Assembly: GCF_042685085.1 (NCBI RefSeq)
Contig: NZ_JBHUMM010000013.1
Span: forward strand, 1-64,000
Length of the DNA: 64,000 nt
Direction: 5' to 3'
From: Marinicrinis sediminis
GTDB lineage: Bacteria > Bacillota > Bacilli > Paenibacillales > KCTC-33676
The notes below the pieces were generated by a model that was not told the origin of the DNA, did no database searches, and saw only the letters and a program-made list of their open reading frames with translations. Of the stretch, positions 29,541-37,714 are shown in pieces. The translations under genes were made by a program, and so were the position numbers. Positions within the stretch are counted from its first letter, which is position 1. Each line of letters begins with the position of its first letter.

Positions 29541-30341
29541 TTATGTGCACCTCTTCTGCGAGGAACTGGCGAGAATAGAGAGAATGTCCGCTTCTCTCTT
29601 CTGTTGCTCATTCGCCTCATATTTGCCCAATCCTACAATCTGATCGACCATGCCATCCTTCACGACCAGCAACCGGTTCGCCCTGCAAGCTGCTTTTGCA
29701 TCATGCGTCACCATGACAATCGATTGTCCCTGCTGATTCAAATCCGTAAAAATATCGAGGATGCGTGTTCCCTGCTCCTGGCTCAAAGCGCCGGTAGGTT
29801 CATCCGCGAACAGGATCTCAGGCGAATTGATTAACGCCCGGGCAATGGCAGTCCGCTGTTGTTGTCCTCCTGATACTTGGGAAGGATATCGATGCTGCAA
29901 ACCGATGATCCCCAGCTCCACCATACAGGCATGCGCTTTTTTCTCAGCCGCCTCTTTTCTCATGCCGGCAATATAGGCCGGAAACAGGATGTTCTCCAGG
30001 ATCGTCAAGTCAGGTACAAGATGGAAAGCCTGATACACACACCCCATCTTGCGAGAGCGAAACTGACCCAGCTCTTTCTCCGAGCGTTGATCGATTCGCT
30101 GTCCTTTAAAATAAAGTTCACCTGTCGTCACCCGATCCAGCCCACTCAAGAGATGCAACAGTGTAGACTTCCCTGAACCGGATGGTCCCATAATGACGGT
30201 GAAGTCCCCGGCATATATGTTCAAATCTGTTTCTTTCACGCCATAATGCAGTCGTTGTCCAGATCCATATACTTTGGACACCTTGGTAGCGCGCATGAGC
30301 ACTTTGTGATCCCGCGCGCCCAATGTCGCGATTGAAAGCAT
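29541..30341 (-). CDS. ABC transporter ATP-binding protein (MacB/LolD/SalX family)
   Basis: ATPase partner of the adjacent FtsX-type permease. It carries a Walker A (GPSGSGKST), the ABC signature VSGGQQQR, a Walker B ending in LFADEPTGAL, and the switch His in VMVTHD. About 266 residues, slightly longer than the usual 225-250 because of a C-terminal tail (MVDQIVGLGKYEANEQQKREAD...). Three ATG codons occur in a row; the one at 30341 has AGGGGG 6 nt upstream and is chosen. A further ATG at 30359 has no ribosome-binding site. It sits 36 nt after the DUF4097 gene in the PadR-controlled operon. Confidence 0.94.
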   Translation of the reverse strand: MLSIATLGARDHKVLMRATKVSKVYGSGQRLHYGVKETDLNIYAGDFTVIMGPSGSGKSTLLHLLSGLDRVTTGELYFKGQRIDQRSEKELGQFRSRKMGCVYQAFHLVPDLTILENILFPAYIAGMRKEAAEKKAHACMVELGIIGLQHRYPSQVSGGQQQRTAIARALINSPEILFADEPTGALSQEQGTRILDIFTDLNQQGQSIVMVTHDAKAACRANRLLVVKDGMVDQIVGLGKYEANEQQKREADILSILASSSQKRCT

Positions 30342-30377
30342 CATCATCCCCCTGTTCATATGGTTTTCAGTTGCCGC

Positions 30378-31127
30378 TTATTTCGATGACAAAGTAAGAT
30401 CGCCCGTATCGCTTTGAAGTTCAACTAACGGTCCTTGACCAGATTGATACACCTGTTCAGGCAAATTCACCTCAATCGAACCGCTGTCCGTGATCAGATT
30501 CGTGCGAATCGCCTCTGGCATACGGGTTGTTGTCACCTGTATGTCTCCCGTGTCCGTCACGATCGAAATCGGTGCCATGATCTCTTCCAGTTGCAGCACA
30601 ACCTTCCCCGTATCCGATACCGTTGTCACCTGCCCGCTCGGAACAGCTGCCTCAATGTGTCCGGTATCACTTTGCAGTCGATAGGTGTCAGCTTTGACCT
30701 GCTGCAAATCGATAGGTGCATCCTCGGTGACAATGTGAATCGATTCATAGGTCCCTTCCGGTATTCCTACCTGCAACTCCAAATTGTTGTAAAATTCAAA
30801 AAAATGAAAGCCTGTTTGCTGCTTGACATGAATCTGAAGCTGTCCCCCGACTTGCGAAAGATCCAGTGTGTAATCATCCTTCCATCTCTTCGTTACCTTC
30901 CCGGTCATCGTGACCTCCACACTCGATCCCTCAATTTGTTCGACTTGCACACTGCCCAGCCTGGAGTCAATGTTAATATGTCTGACCTCATTTGCATCTA
31001 TGGATTCGGATACATCCACGTTCTCCAGATTAAAAGGGGACTGCCCCGTGATGTACAAGATGACATTGCCAATGATCGCAATTCCGATGAGCACAACCGC
31101 CCATTTCAGCCATTTCTTTTTATTCAT
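30378..31127 (-). CDS. DUF4097-family membrane-anchored protein
   Basis: A 249-residue protein with one N-terminal membrane segment (KWLKWAVVLIGIAIIGNVILY) followed by a repetitive beta-strand domain of the DUF4097 type (repeated short strands such as INIDSRLGSVQVEQIEG and LQSDTGHIEA). Proteins of this family often sit next to PadR regulators and HAAS/DUF1700 proteins; the related C-terminal part of enterococcal LiaX is linked to sensing daptomycin and antimicrobial peptides. The start is the ATG at 31127, preceded by GGGGG; it overlaps the DUF1700 stop by 8 nt. The longer TTG reading inside the upstream gene is unlikely. No enzymatic motif is visible. A role in envelope sensing is inferred. 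Confidence 0.85.
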   Translation of the reverse strand: MNKKKWLKWAVVLIGIAIIGNVILYITGQSPFNLENVDVSESIDANEVRHINIDSRLGSVQVEQIEGSSVEVTMTGKVTKRWKDDYTLDLSQVGGQLQIHVKQQTGFHFFEFYNNLELQVGIPEGTYESIHIVTEDAPIDLQQVKADTYRLQSDTGHIEAAVPSGQVTTVSDTGKVVLQLEEIMAPISIVTDTGDIQVTTTRMPEAIRTNLITDSGSIEVNLPEQVYQSGQGPLVELQSDTGDLTLSSK

Positions 31128-31671
31128 GTTTTCCAACCCCCGTTTTCTTGATATTCCAGCGCAAGTAACGCAGTCCAAAGCGATAATAGCCTCGCGTTAG
31201 CCGATTCATTCCCAGTAACAGCAAGACCCCAATCCCCATGAAGCCCAACATGTTGAACGACGACAGGACGAATTCAGTCGAAAAGCCGTCCTGAATCAGA
31301 TAGACCAGCGGTGAACCTAGCAGCAACAGACTAATGCCATACAGGAGACCTATTGCCACAAGGGAGAGCAGAAAGGGAAGCAGGACAACTAGCAGATTGA
31401 ATACCCCGAGGCTTGCCGTCGCCATCACTGCCCTCGACAGGTTTCTCATCGTTGGTTTTTGTTCCGCGCGATCGATTTGCAGCTCTGCCATAATTTCTGC
31501 TGCAATCTGCTGCGGCTCTCCTAGCCGCCTTGCCACTTCTTCCTCTGCTCGTCCTTCCTGGACCGCATGATCAAAATGCAAGGCATAATCCTGTATGATG
31601 TCTTCCGTATCCAGGTTCTGAACGGAATTCAAATGCTTGCGCAAAGCTTGCAAATACGCGTGCTTATTCAA
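31120..31671 (-). CDS. HAAS/DUF1700-family membrane protein
   Basis: A 183-residue protein. The N-terminal 65 residues (YLQALRKHL...EDIIQDYALHFDHA...EEEVARRLGEPQQIAAEI) match the HAAS signalling-domain pattern usually encoded beside PadR regulators. The rest forms about four hydrophobic segments (about 75-165). It starts with TTG at 31671, preceded by GGAGGGG at good spacing, and overlaps the padR stop by 8 nt; the same kind of overlap links it to the next gene, so the set is tightly coupled. It probably carries an envelope signal to, or is co-regulated with, PadR; the mechanism is not known to me. Confidence 0.85.
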   Translation of the reverse strand: MNKHAYLQALRKHLNSVQNLDTEDIIQDYALHFDHAVQEGRAEEEVARRLGEPQQIAAEIMAELQIDRAEQKPTMRNLSRAVMATASLGVFNLLVVLLPFLLSLVAIGLLYGISLLLLGSPLVYLIQDGFSTEFVLSSFNMLGFMGIGVLLLLGMNRLTRGYYRFGLRYLRWNIKKTGVGKHE

Positions 31672-31987
31672 GTTGCATCCCCTCCTCTATCATCTCTGTA
31701 ACACCCTCAGAAAACATCTTCCATTCCTTCACCATCTCCTCCATCATCTGTCGACCATCATCTGTCAGCCGATAATATTTGCGGGGAGGCCCTTCAGTGG
31801 ATTCGGCCAAATATGTGGAGAAAATCCCTTCACTCGTCAGACGTTTCAGCAGCGGATAGATCGTCCCTTCCGCAATGGCAAATTTTCTGGAAATCTCCTC
31901 TACGAGCTCATAACCATAGCGGTCCTTGCTCGCCGTCAATACGAGCACACAGAGCTGTAGCACTCCTTTTTTGAATTGAACATTCAT
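31664..31987 (-). CDS. PadR-family transcriptional regulator
   Basis: A 107-residue winged-helix protein of the short PadR type (subfamily 2, about 110 residues, without a large C-terminal domain). Characteristic segments are KGVLQLCVLVLTASKDRYGY, EGTIYPLLKRLTSEG (recognition region) and GPPRKYYRLTDDGR (wing). It is the first gene of the operon padR-HAAS-DUF4097-ATPase-permease. A perfect 7-bp palindrome lies between its likely promoter and its start, so it probably represses its own operon until an envelope-active compound is sensed. The ATG is preceded by GGTGA. PadR paralogues elsewhere control antibiotic efflux (LmrR) and phenolic-acid stress (PadR). Confidence 0.93.
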   Translation of the reverse strand: MNVQFKKGVLQLCVLVLTASKDRYGYELVEEISRKFAIAEGTIYPLLKRLTSEGIFSTYLAESTEGPPRKYYRLTDDGRQMMEEMVKEWKMFSEGVTEMIEEGMQLE

Positions 31988-32010
31988 CAGCTATCACCGT
32001 CGCTTTACTT

Positions 32011-32033
32011 AGTACCTAACAATACAAGGTACT
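32011..32033. promoter_or_regulatory. Palindromic operator, probably for PadR
   Basis: AGTACCT and AGGTACT form a perfect 7-bp inverted repeat with a 9-bp centre. It begins 7 bp downstream of the putative -10 box of padR, a position suited to repression. Confidence 0.65.
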
Positions 32034-32039
32034 GAACTA

Positions 32040-32068
32040 TGTATAGCTTAACATGAAGAATGTTCCAA
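32040..32068 (-). promoter_or_regulatory. Putative promoter of the padR-ABC operon
   Basis: TTGGAA (32068-32063), 17 bp, then TATACA (32045-32040) on the minus strand. Both boxes match only 4 of 6 consensus bases, but the spacing and the palindrome just downstream support it. Confidence 0.5.
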
Positions 32069-32142
32069 AGCAAGTGGGAATTCAGTATTTTTTGGAATTT
32101 TCCCTGTCCCGTATATTGGAAAGATTGCCTAAAAGGGATAAT

Positions 32143-32170
32143 AAAAAACCGCCCGGGTTAGCGGACGGTT
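32143..32170 (-). terminator. Intrinsic terminator after dnaJ
   Basis: On the minus strand AACCGTCCG pairs with CGGGCGGTT (one G-U pair) around CTAACC and runs into a T tract. It closes the hrcA-grpE-dnaK-dnaJ operon and marks the border between the conserved block and the accessory region. Confidence 0.9.
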
Positions 32171-32203
32171 CATGAAGGTGATCCTGTCATACAGCGTTTG
32201 AAT

Positions 32204-33328
32204 TTATTCACCCAGAAATGCTTTTTTCATGCGATCGAAGAAAGACTGGTTTTTCTCGTGGGTATGTTCCCCGCTCTGCTGGGCAAATTCTTTGAGCAGT
32301 TCTTTTTGTTCTTCGCTGAGATTGGACGGGGTGACGACGACAGCTTTCACATGCTGATCGCCTTGACCATAGCCGCGCAATCTCGGCACACCCTTCCCTT
32401 TCAGACGGAAATAGGTGCCCGTTTGGGTTCCAGCCGGAATCTTCAGCTTCACCTTACCCGTGAGGGTCGGTACTTCGATCTCGTCGCCCAGCGCAACCTG
32501 AGCAAACGTCAACGGTACTTCACAATAAATATCATCGCCTTCGCGCTCGAAGAACTCATGTGATTTCACCCGGATTACAACATAGAGGTCACCCGGCGGC
32601 CCACCGCGAGTTCCAGCTTCGCCTTCTCCCGATACGCGCAGCTGTGCACCATCGTCCACGCCAGCCGGAATTTTCAGATGAATATTGCGTTGTTTTTTCA
32701 GCTTGCCACTGCCGTGACAGGTCGCACATTTCTCCTTCACAATCTTGCCTTGACCGTTACAGGTGGAACATACACGGCGATTAACAATTCGGCCGAATGC
32801 CGTATTCTGTACCACTTCCTGCTGGCCGGTTCCTTTACATACGGAACAGGTTTCCGGCTTGGTGCCTCTCTTCGCTCCCGAACCACTGCAATCGTCACAG
32901 GTTTCCGTACGCGGAATCTGGATGTCCATTTCTTTTCCGAATACCGCTTCCTTGAATTCAATGGTCATCGTATATTGCAGATCTGCTCCGCGCTTTGGCG
33001 CATTCGGATTGCTGCGGCGACCGCCGCCGCCAAAGAACATATCGAAGATATCCCCGAAACCTCCGAAATCTGCTCCTTCGAAACCACCACCGCCAAAGCC
33101 GCCCTGATTCGGATCAACATGACCGTACTGGTCATATACGGCCCGCTTCTGATCATCACTCAGCACGTCGTAGGCTTCTTTCACTTCCTTGAACTTCGCC
33201 TCTGCATCCGCTGCTTTATTCACGTCGGGATGGTATTGGCGCGCCATCTTGCGGTAGGCTTTTTTGATGTCCTCTGTGGAGGCATCCTTTCCCAAACCCA
33301 GGACTTCATAAAAGTCGCGCTTGCTCAT
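32204..33328 (-). CDS. dnaJ: Chaperone protein DnaJ (Hsp40)
   Basis: A 374-residue type I J-protein that delivers substrates to DnaK and stimulates its ATPase. The N-terminal J domain carries HPD (RQYHPDVNK), followed by a Gly/Phe-rich linker (GGFGGGGFEG), then a zinc-binding region of four CxxCxGxG repeats (CDDCSGSG, CSVCKGTG, CSTCNGQG, CATCHGSG), and the C-terminal substrate-binding domain. The length is normal. It is the last gene of the CIRCE-controlled operon, 112 bp after dnaK, with a stem-loop in that gap and an intrinsic terminator behind it. The ATG is preceded by GGGAGTGG. Confidence 0.98.
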   Translation of the reverse strand: MSKRDFYEVLGLGKDASTEDIKKAYRKMARQYHPDVNKAADAEAKFKEVKEAYDVLSDDQKRAVYDQYGHVDPNQGGFGGGGFEGADFGGFGDIFDMFFGGGGRRSNPNAPKRGADLQYTMTIEFKEAVFGKEMDIQIPRTETCDDCSGSGAKRGTKPETCSVCKGTGQQEVVQNTAFGRIVNRRVCSTCNGQGKIVKEKCATCHGSGKLKKQRNIHLKIPAGVDDGAQLRVSGEGEAGTRGGPPGDLYVVIRVKSHEFFEREGDDIYCEVPLTFAQVALGDEIEVPTLTGKVKLKIPAGTQTGTYFRLKGKGVPRLRGYGQGDQHVKAVVVTPSNLSEEQKELLKEFAQQSGEHTHEKNQSFFDRMKKAFLGE

Positions 33329-33352
33329 TGTTCCACTCCCATCTGGACTACA

Positions 33353-33393
33353 AAGCGAAAGTCAAAGCCTGTGGACAGACTTTGACTCCGCTT
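33353..33393 (-). other. Stem-loop between dnaK and dnaJ
   Basis: AGTCAAAG and CTTTGACT form an 8-bp stem around a 12-nt loop, extended by AAGCG/CGCTT after a short mismatch. There is no U tract, so it is more likely an mRNA processing or stability element than a terminator. Confidence 0.6.
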
Positions 33394-33440
33394 CATTCTA
33401 CTGCTTGTTTCATCACATCTTGCGATTATTATGATTGTAA

Positions 33441-35288
33441 TTATTTTTTCTCGTCTTCGTCAACTACTTCGTAATCCGCATCGACGACATTATCTTTGCC
33501 TTTGCCTGACTGCTCGGCTCCGCCTTCAGCAGCCTGACCTTCCGCATTCTCCTGACCCATTTGCTCATACAGCTTGACTGAAAGCTGTTGAACGGTTTCG
33601 GTCAAGGATTCGGTCGCTTTCTGAATGGCTTCCAGATCGTCGCTTTCCAGAGCCTTCTTCAGCTCTTCTTTCCCTGCATTGGCTTTTTCTACTTCCGCAG
33701 CGTCTGCCTTGTCTCCCAGATCCTTGATCGTTTTGTCGACCGTGTAGAGCAACTGATCTCCCTGGTTTTTGGCTTCTACGAGATCCTTGCGCTTGCGGTC
33801 TTCCTCAGCATGTACTTCAGCGTCCTTCATCATTTGATCGATTTCATCATCGCTCAAGCCGCTGGAAGAAGTAATGGTAATCTTCTGGCTCTTGCCTGTG
33901 CCCTTGTCTGAAGCCGATACATTCACGATACCATTCGCATCGATGTCGAAGGTCACCTCAATTTGAGGCACTCCTCTTGGCGCTGGTGGAATGTCACCCA
34001 GCATAAAGCGTCCAAGGGTTTTGTTGTCAGCAGCCATGGAGCGCTCTCCCTGCAAGACATGAATCTCAACGCTGGTTTGATTGTCCGCATACGTGGAGAA
34101 AATTTGCGATTTGCTGGTCGGAATTGTCGTGTTGCGTTCGATCATTTTGGTAGATACGCCACCCGCTGTTTCAATACCGAGAGACAAAGGCGTTACGTCC
34201 AAGAGAACAACATCCTTGACATCACCGGTCAGGACACCTGCCTGAACAGCTGCACCAAGTGCAACAACCTCATCCGGGTTTACTCCTTTATGTGGATCTT
34301 GCCCGGTCAGCTTCTTCACCGCTTCCTGAACAGCCGGAATCCGTGTGGAGCCACCAACCAGTACCACTTTGTCGATCTCGGAAGGCTGAAGACCTGCATC
34401 CTTCAACGCTTGGCGAGTAGGACCCATTGTACGCTCTACCAGATTCTCGGAAAGCTCTTCGAATTTGGCACGAGTCAGGTTCAACTCCAGATGCTGTGGT
34501 ACGCCGTCCGCTACCGTAATGAACGGAAGGGAAATAGTCGTCGTCATCACACCGGACAATTCTTTCTTCGCTTTTTCCGCGGCATCTTTCAAGCGCTGTA
34601 CAGCCGCCTTGTCCTTGCTCAGGTCAATGCCTTGCTCTTTCTTGAACTCGGCTACGAGATGATCGATGATCACCTGGTCAAAGTCATCCCCACCAAGTGT
34701 GTTGTCCCCACTGGTCGCTTTTACTTCGAAAAATCCGTCGCCAAGCTCCAGAATGGACACGTCAAATGTACCGCCACCGAGGTCATAGACCAGAATCGTC
34801 TGATCTTCCTGCTTTTCGAAGCCGTAAGCGAGAGCAGCTGCAGTCGGCTCATTCACAATACGCAGCACTTCCAGACCGGCAATTTTCCCTGCATCCTTGG
34901 TCGCTTGACGCTGGCTGTCATTGAAATAGGCTGGTACGGTAATAACCGCCTGGGTAACCGTTTGGCCCAAATAAGCTTCGGCATCTGATTTCAATTTTTG
35001 AAGAATGATAGCAGAGATTTCTTGCGGCGTATAGTCCTTGCCTTCGATTGTTTCTTTATGGTTGGAACCCATATGACGCTTGATGGAGATAACGGTACGG
35101 TCCGGATTGGTGATAGCCTGACGCTTCGCTGTCTCACCGACAATGCGCTCTCCGTCCTTTTTGAATCCTACGACGGAAGGAGTCGTACGGTTTCCTTCCG
35201 GATTAGGGATAACCACAGCTTCTCCGCCCTCCATGACGGCTACACAAGAGTTGGTGGTTCCCAAGTCAATCCCGATTACTTTACTCAT
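33441..35288 (-). CDS. dnaK: Chaperone protein DnaK (Hsp70)
   Basis: A 615-residue Hsp70. The nucleotide-binding domain starts with GIDLGTTNSCVAVMEGG and includes VPAYFNDSQRQATKDAG and VLVGGSTRIPAVQ; the substrate-binding domain begins at about 385, followed by the helical lid and an acidic C-terminus (NVVDADYEVVDEDEKK). Like other Gram-positive DnaKs it lacks a 24-residue segment of the proteobacterial ATPase domain. It folds and protects proteins with DnaJ and GrpE, encoded on either side. The ATG is preceded by GAGGAGG. The 66-bp gap to grpE shows no promoter, so it is read from the hrcA promoter. Confidence 0.99.
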   Translation of the reverse strand: MSKVIGIDLGTTNSCVAVMEGGEAVVIPNPEGNRTTPSVVGFKKDGERIVGETAKRQAITNPDRTVISIKRHMGSNHKETIEGKDYTPQEISAIILQKLKSDAEAYLGQTVTQAVITVPAYFNDSQRQATKDAGKIAGLEVLRIVNEPTAAALAYGFEKQEDQTILVYDLGGGTFDVSILELGDGFFEVKATSGDNTLGGDDFDQVIIDHLVAEFKKEQGIDLSKDKAAVQRLKDAAEKAKKELSGVMTTTISLPFITVADGVPQHLELNLTRAKFEELSENLVERTMGPTRQALKDAGLQPSEIDKVVLVGGSTRIPAVQEAVKKLTGQDPHKGVNPDEVVALGAAVQAGVLTGDVKDVVLLDVTPLSLGIETAGGVSTKMIERNTTIPTSKSQIFSTYADNQTSVEIHVLQGERSMAADNKTLGRFMLGDIPPAPRGVPQIEVTFDIDANGIVNVSASDKGTGKSQKITITSSSGLSDDEIDQMMKDAEVHAEEDRKRKDLVEAKNQGDQLLYTVDKTIKDLGDKADAAEVEKANAGKEELKKALESDDLEAIQKATESLTETVQQLSVKLYEQMGQENAEGQAAEGGAEQSGKGKDNVVDADYEVVDEDEKK

Positions 35289-35354
35289 CTTTCGATTTAC
35301 CTCCTCAGGTTGGTTGCATTATGATCGTCTTGCCCTTGTCACTCATCTATCCTA

Positions 35355-35987
35355 TTAACTGCTCACTTTTACCATAGCAGGTCGGATTATTTTGTCCTTG
35401 AGCATGTATCCTTTTTGAAGTTCCTCGACCACGATACCTTCTTCATGATCCTCGGATTCCACTTGCATGACCGCTTGATGCAATTCCGGGTTGAAAGGCT
35501 GGCCTACGGCCTCAATAGGCTTGATTCCCTCCTGCTCCATCAACTGACCAAGCTGTCTGAGAATCATGTCCAGTCCCTTCTTCAGGGCATCATAATCGTC
35601 AGAGCTATTGCTGGAGTTCACCGCACGCTCGAAGTTGTCCACAATCGGCAGGAGCTGTTCCATCACTTTGGAAGAAGCATACTTGGCTGTCTCTTCTTTC
35701 TCCTGGCGTGATCTGCGTCTGAAATTGTCAAACTCAGCTTGCAGGCGAAGATAACGGTCCTTCTGCTCTTCCAGCGCAGCTTGAAGCTGACTGTTTTCAC
35801 TGCCAGCGTCTGTTTCTTCCGAATTAGCGTCGGCGGTGTCTTCCTGTGCCTCAGCCTGCTCGGCTGTCTCCGGCTCATGCAGTTCGTCCTGCGCATTCAT
35901 GTCGGTGTCAGCGGTTTGTTGCTCATCCGCAGAGGATGTATATGTACCCTCCGCAGCTTCATTATGCTTCACTTCCTGTTCACTCAC
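35355..35987 (-). CDS. grpE: Nucleotide exchange factor GrpE
   Basis: A 210-residue GrpE, the nucleotide exchange factor of DnaK. Residues 1-75 are acidic and Gln/Glu/Thr-rich, probably disordered; a long coiled coil follows (LEEQKDRYLRLQAEFDNFRRRSRQEKE) and a beta-rich DnaK-contacting domain ends the protein (PFNPELHQAVMQVES...LQKGYMLKDKIIRPAMVKVS). The start is GTG at 35987, with AGGAGGTGA upstream. It lies 49 bp downstream of hrcA in the heat-shock operon. Confidence 0.98.
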   Translation of the reverse strand: MSEQEVKHNEAAEGTYTSSADEQQTADTDMNAQDELHEPETAEQAEAQEDTADANSEETDAGSENSQLQAALEEQKDRYLRLQAEFDNFRRRSRQEKEETAKYASSKVMEQLLPIVDNFERAVNSSNSSDDYDALKKGLDMILRQLGQLMEQEGIKPIEAVGQPFNPELHQAVMQVESEDHEEGIVVEELQKGYMLKDKIIRPAMVKVSS

Positions 35988-36036
35988 TCTATCTTCACCT
36001 CCTTAACAGTTTTGCCACAAGCTCATACGCCAATTC

Positions 36037-37074
36037 TTACCCGTAGTGTTTGGACAACAATATAGCCAAATCCTTGGATAAATAATCTAGCAGGCTGATG
36101 ACACGCCCATATTCCATACGAGTAGGACCGAGAATTCCGATCGTACCCAGGGTATGCCCTTCTACCGAATAGCTGGCTGTGATAAAGCTGCATTGATGAA
36201 TCGCCTTGTTCTGGTTTTCTGAACCGATTCTGACCTGAATGCCTGAATGCTGCTCCTTGCCTGCATCAAACAGCTTGGCGACTGAACCGGACTGATCGAG
36301 CAAATCCAGCAGGGTTTTTACTTTATCGACATCCTTGAACTCAGGCTGTGTCAAAATATTGGTCGCACCGCTCAAAAAGACGCGATCCTCGATATTTTTC
36401 TCTGCCAGCAGATGATTCACAATGAGCATGAACTCCTCATACTCTCCGATATGCTGAATGAGCTCTGCATGAATTTCTTCATACAGCTTCGTTTTGACGC
36501 TCACAAACGGAATATCCTTCAGCTTGGCATTGAGAATATTGACGAATTTCTGCAATTCGCCAATGGGCATTCCAACGGGGATGGAGAACAGTTTGTTCTC
36601 TACATGACCGGTGTTGGTCACGATAATAGCCACCGCCGTTTCTTCATTCAAAGGCACCAGCTGAATATGCTTCAGGCTCATGTGCAAAATTTGCGGCCCA
36701 AGCACAATCGAGGTGTAATTCGTTAAACCCGATAAAATCGAAGCAACATGCTGGATGATTTTTTCCGTTTGATTCATGCGCTCCGAAAAAAAAGTGCGCA
36801 GCGTAGAAAGCTCATGCAAAGACAAATCATTATAATGAAGCAGATGATCGACATAATAACGATAACCTTTGTTGGACGGCACACGACCTGCAGAGGTATG
36901 AGGCTGTTCCAGAAACCCCAGCTCTTCCAGATCAGACATTTCATTTCGAATCGTGGCAGGACTGTATTGGACATCTCCTCTTTTGGAGATGCTTCTGGAG
37001 CCTACAGGTTCTGCAGAACGGATATAATCATCGACGATGGCGTTTAGAATCATCCTCTGTCTATCTGTCAGCAT
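36037..37074 (-). CDS. hrcA: Heat-inducible transcription repressor HrcA
   Basis: A 345-residue repressor of class I heat-shock genes. The N-terminal winged helix (LTDRQRMILNAIVDDYIRSAEPVGSRSISK...YSPATIRNEMSDLEELGFLEQPHTSAGRVPS) binds the CIRCE element found 50 bp upstream; the C-terminal GAF-like domain senses GroEL availability. The start is the ATG at 37074, preceded by GAGGGGGG; a TTG 60 nt upstream overlaps the CIRCE element and is rejected. It is the first gene of hrcA-grpE-dnaK-dnaJ and is autoregulated. Confidence 0.98.
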   Translation of the reverse strand: MLTDRQRMILNAIVDDYIRSAEPVGSRSISKRGDVQYSPATIRNEMSDLEELGFLEQPHTSAGRVPSNKGYRYYVDHLLHYNDLSLHELSTLRTFFSERMNQTEKIIQHVASILSGLTNYTSIVLGPQILHMSLKHIQLVPLNEETAVAIIVTNTGHVENKLFSIPVGMPIGELQKFVNILNAKLKDIPFVSVKTKLYEEIHAELIQHIGEYEEFMLIVNHLLAEKNIEDRVFLSGATNILTQPEFKDVDKVKTLLDLLDQSGSVAKLFDAGKEQHSGIQVRIGSENQNKAIHQCSFITASYSVEGHTLGTIGILGPTRMEYGRVISLLDYLSKDLAILLSKHYG

Positions 37075-37123
37075 CGTTAACCCCCCTCGTGATCCTTCTT
37101 TCATGCTGCTGTTGGTTGATCCG

Positions 37124-37150
37124 TTAGCACTCAATCTTGTAGAGTGCTAA
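37124..37150. promoter_or_regulatory. CIRCE operator (HrcA binding site)
   Basis: TTAGCACTC and GAGTGCTAA form a perfect 9-bp inverted repeat with a 9-bp spacer, the canonical CIRCE sequence. It lies just downstream of the hrcA promoter. Confidence 0.98.
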
Positions 37151-37161
37151 TTGCTAATACA

Positions 37162-37191
37162 AAAATACCAAACCGACTTGATTGTTGTCAA
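37162..37191 (-). promoter_or_regulatory. Sigma-A promoter of the hrcA heat-shock operon
   Basis: A perfect TTGACA (37191-37186) with an 18-bp spacer to TATTTT (37167-37162). The start of transcription would fall at the edge of the CIRCE element. The -35 box touches the end of the upstream acetyltransferase gene. Confidence 0.75.
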
Positions 37192-37192
37192 G

Positions 37193-37654
37193 TCAGTTCA
37201 GCTTTTTCAACACCGCAATTTCATCACAGCAATGCTGCTTTTTGCAGTTGATGCAATCCTTCCACACCTTCTCGGGAAAGATCTCCTTGTCTACAACCTT
37301 GAATCCGTTTCGTTCAAAAAATTTCACTTCATATGTGAGAGCCATCAGCTTGGGAATACCTTGTCTTCGTGCCTCAGCTTCAAGCACTTCGACGATCCGG
37401 CTTCCTATCCCCTTCCCCTGATGACTGTGGTTGATGCCTAGCGAGCGAATCTCTACCAAATCCTGACCTAATCGGCACAGGGACCCGCAGCCTACCATGC
37501 TTCCCTCATCCTCAGCGACAACGAAATCAGCCAGCTGAGCGATCAGCATTTCTCTGCTGCGAGGCAGCATGATGCCCTGTTCTGCATAAGACTGAATCAG
37601 TTGGTATAGCTCTTCCACATCATTTAATTCCGCTTTCCTGCAATGAACTGCCAT
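37193..37654 (-). CDS. GNAT-family N-acetyltransferase (ArgA-like)
   Basis: A 153-residue single-domain GNAT. The acetyl-CoA loop is SHQGKGIGSRIVEVLEAEAR. The C-terminus has a Cys-rich motif (DCINCKKQHCCDEIAV) seen in short ArgA-like amino-acid acetyltransferases of Firmicutes, so an amino-acid acceptor such as glutamate is possible but unproven. Codirectional with hemW and hrcA; the operon promoter of hrcA overlaps its end. The ATG is preceded by AGGTGA. Confidence 0.88.
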   Translation of the reverse strand: MAVHCRKAELNDVEELYQLIQSYAEQGIMLPRSREMLIAQLADFVVAEDEGSMVGCGSLCRLGQDLVEIRSLGINHSHQGKGIGSRIVEVLEAEARRQGIPKLMALTYEVKFFERNGFKVVDKEIFPEKVWKDCINCKKQHCCDEIAVLKKLN

Positions 37655-37714
37655 GAAGTCTCACCTACGTTCCGTGCATGATAGGAATAAATATACGGTA
37701 TAGAGCATAAATAA

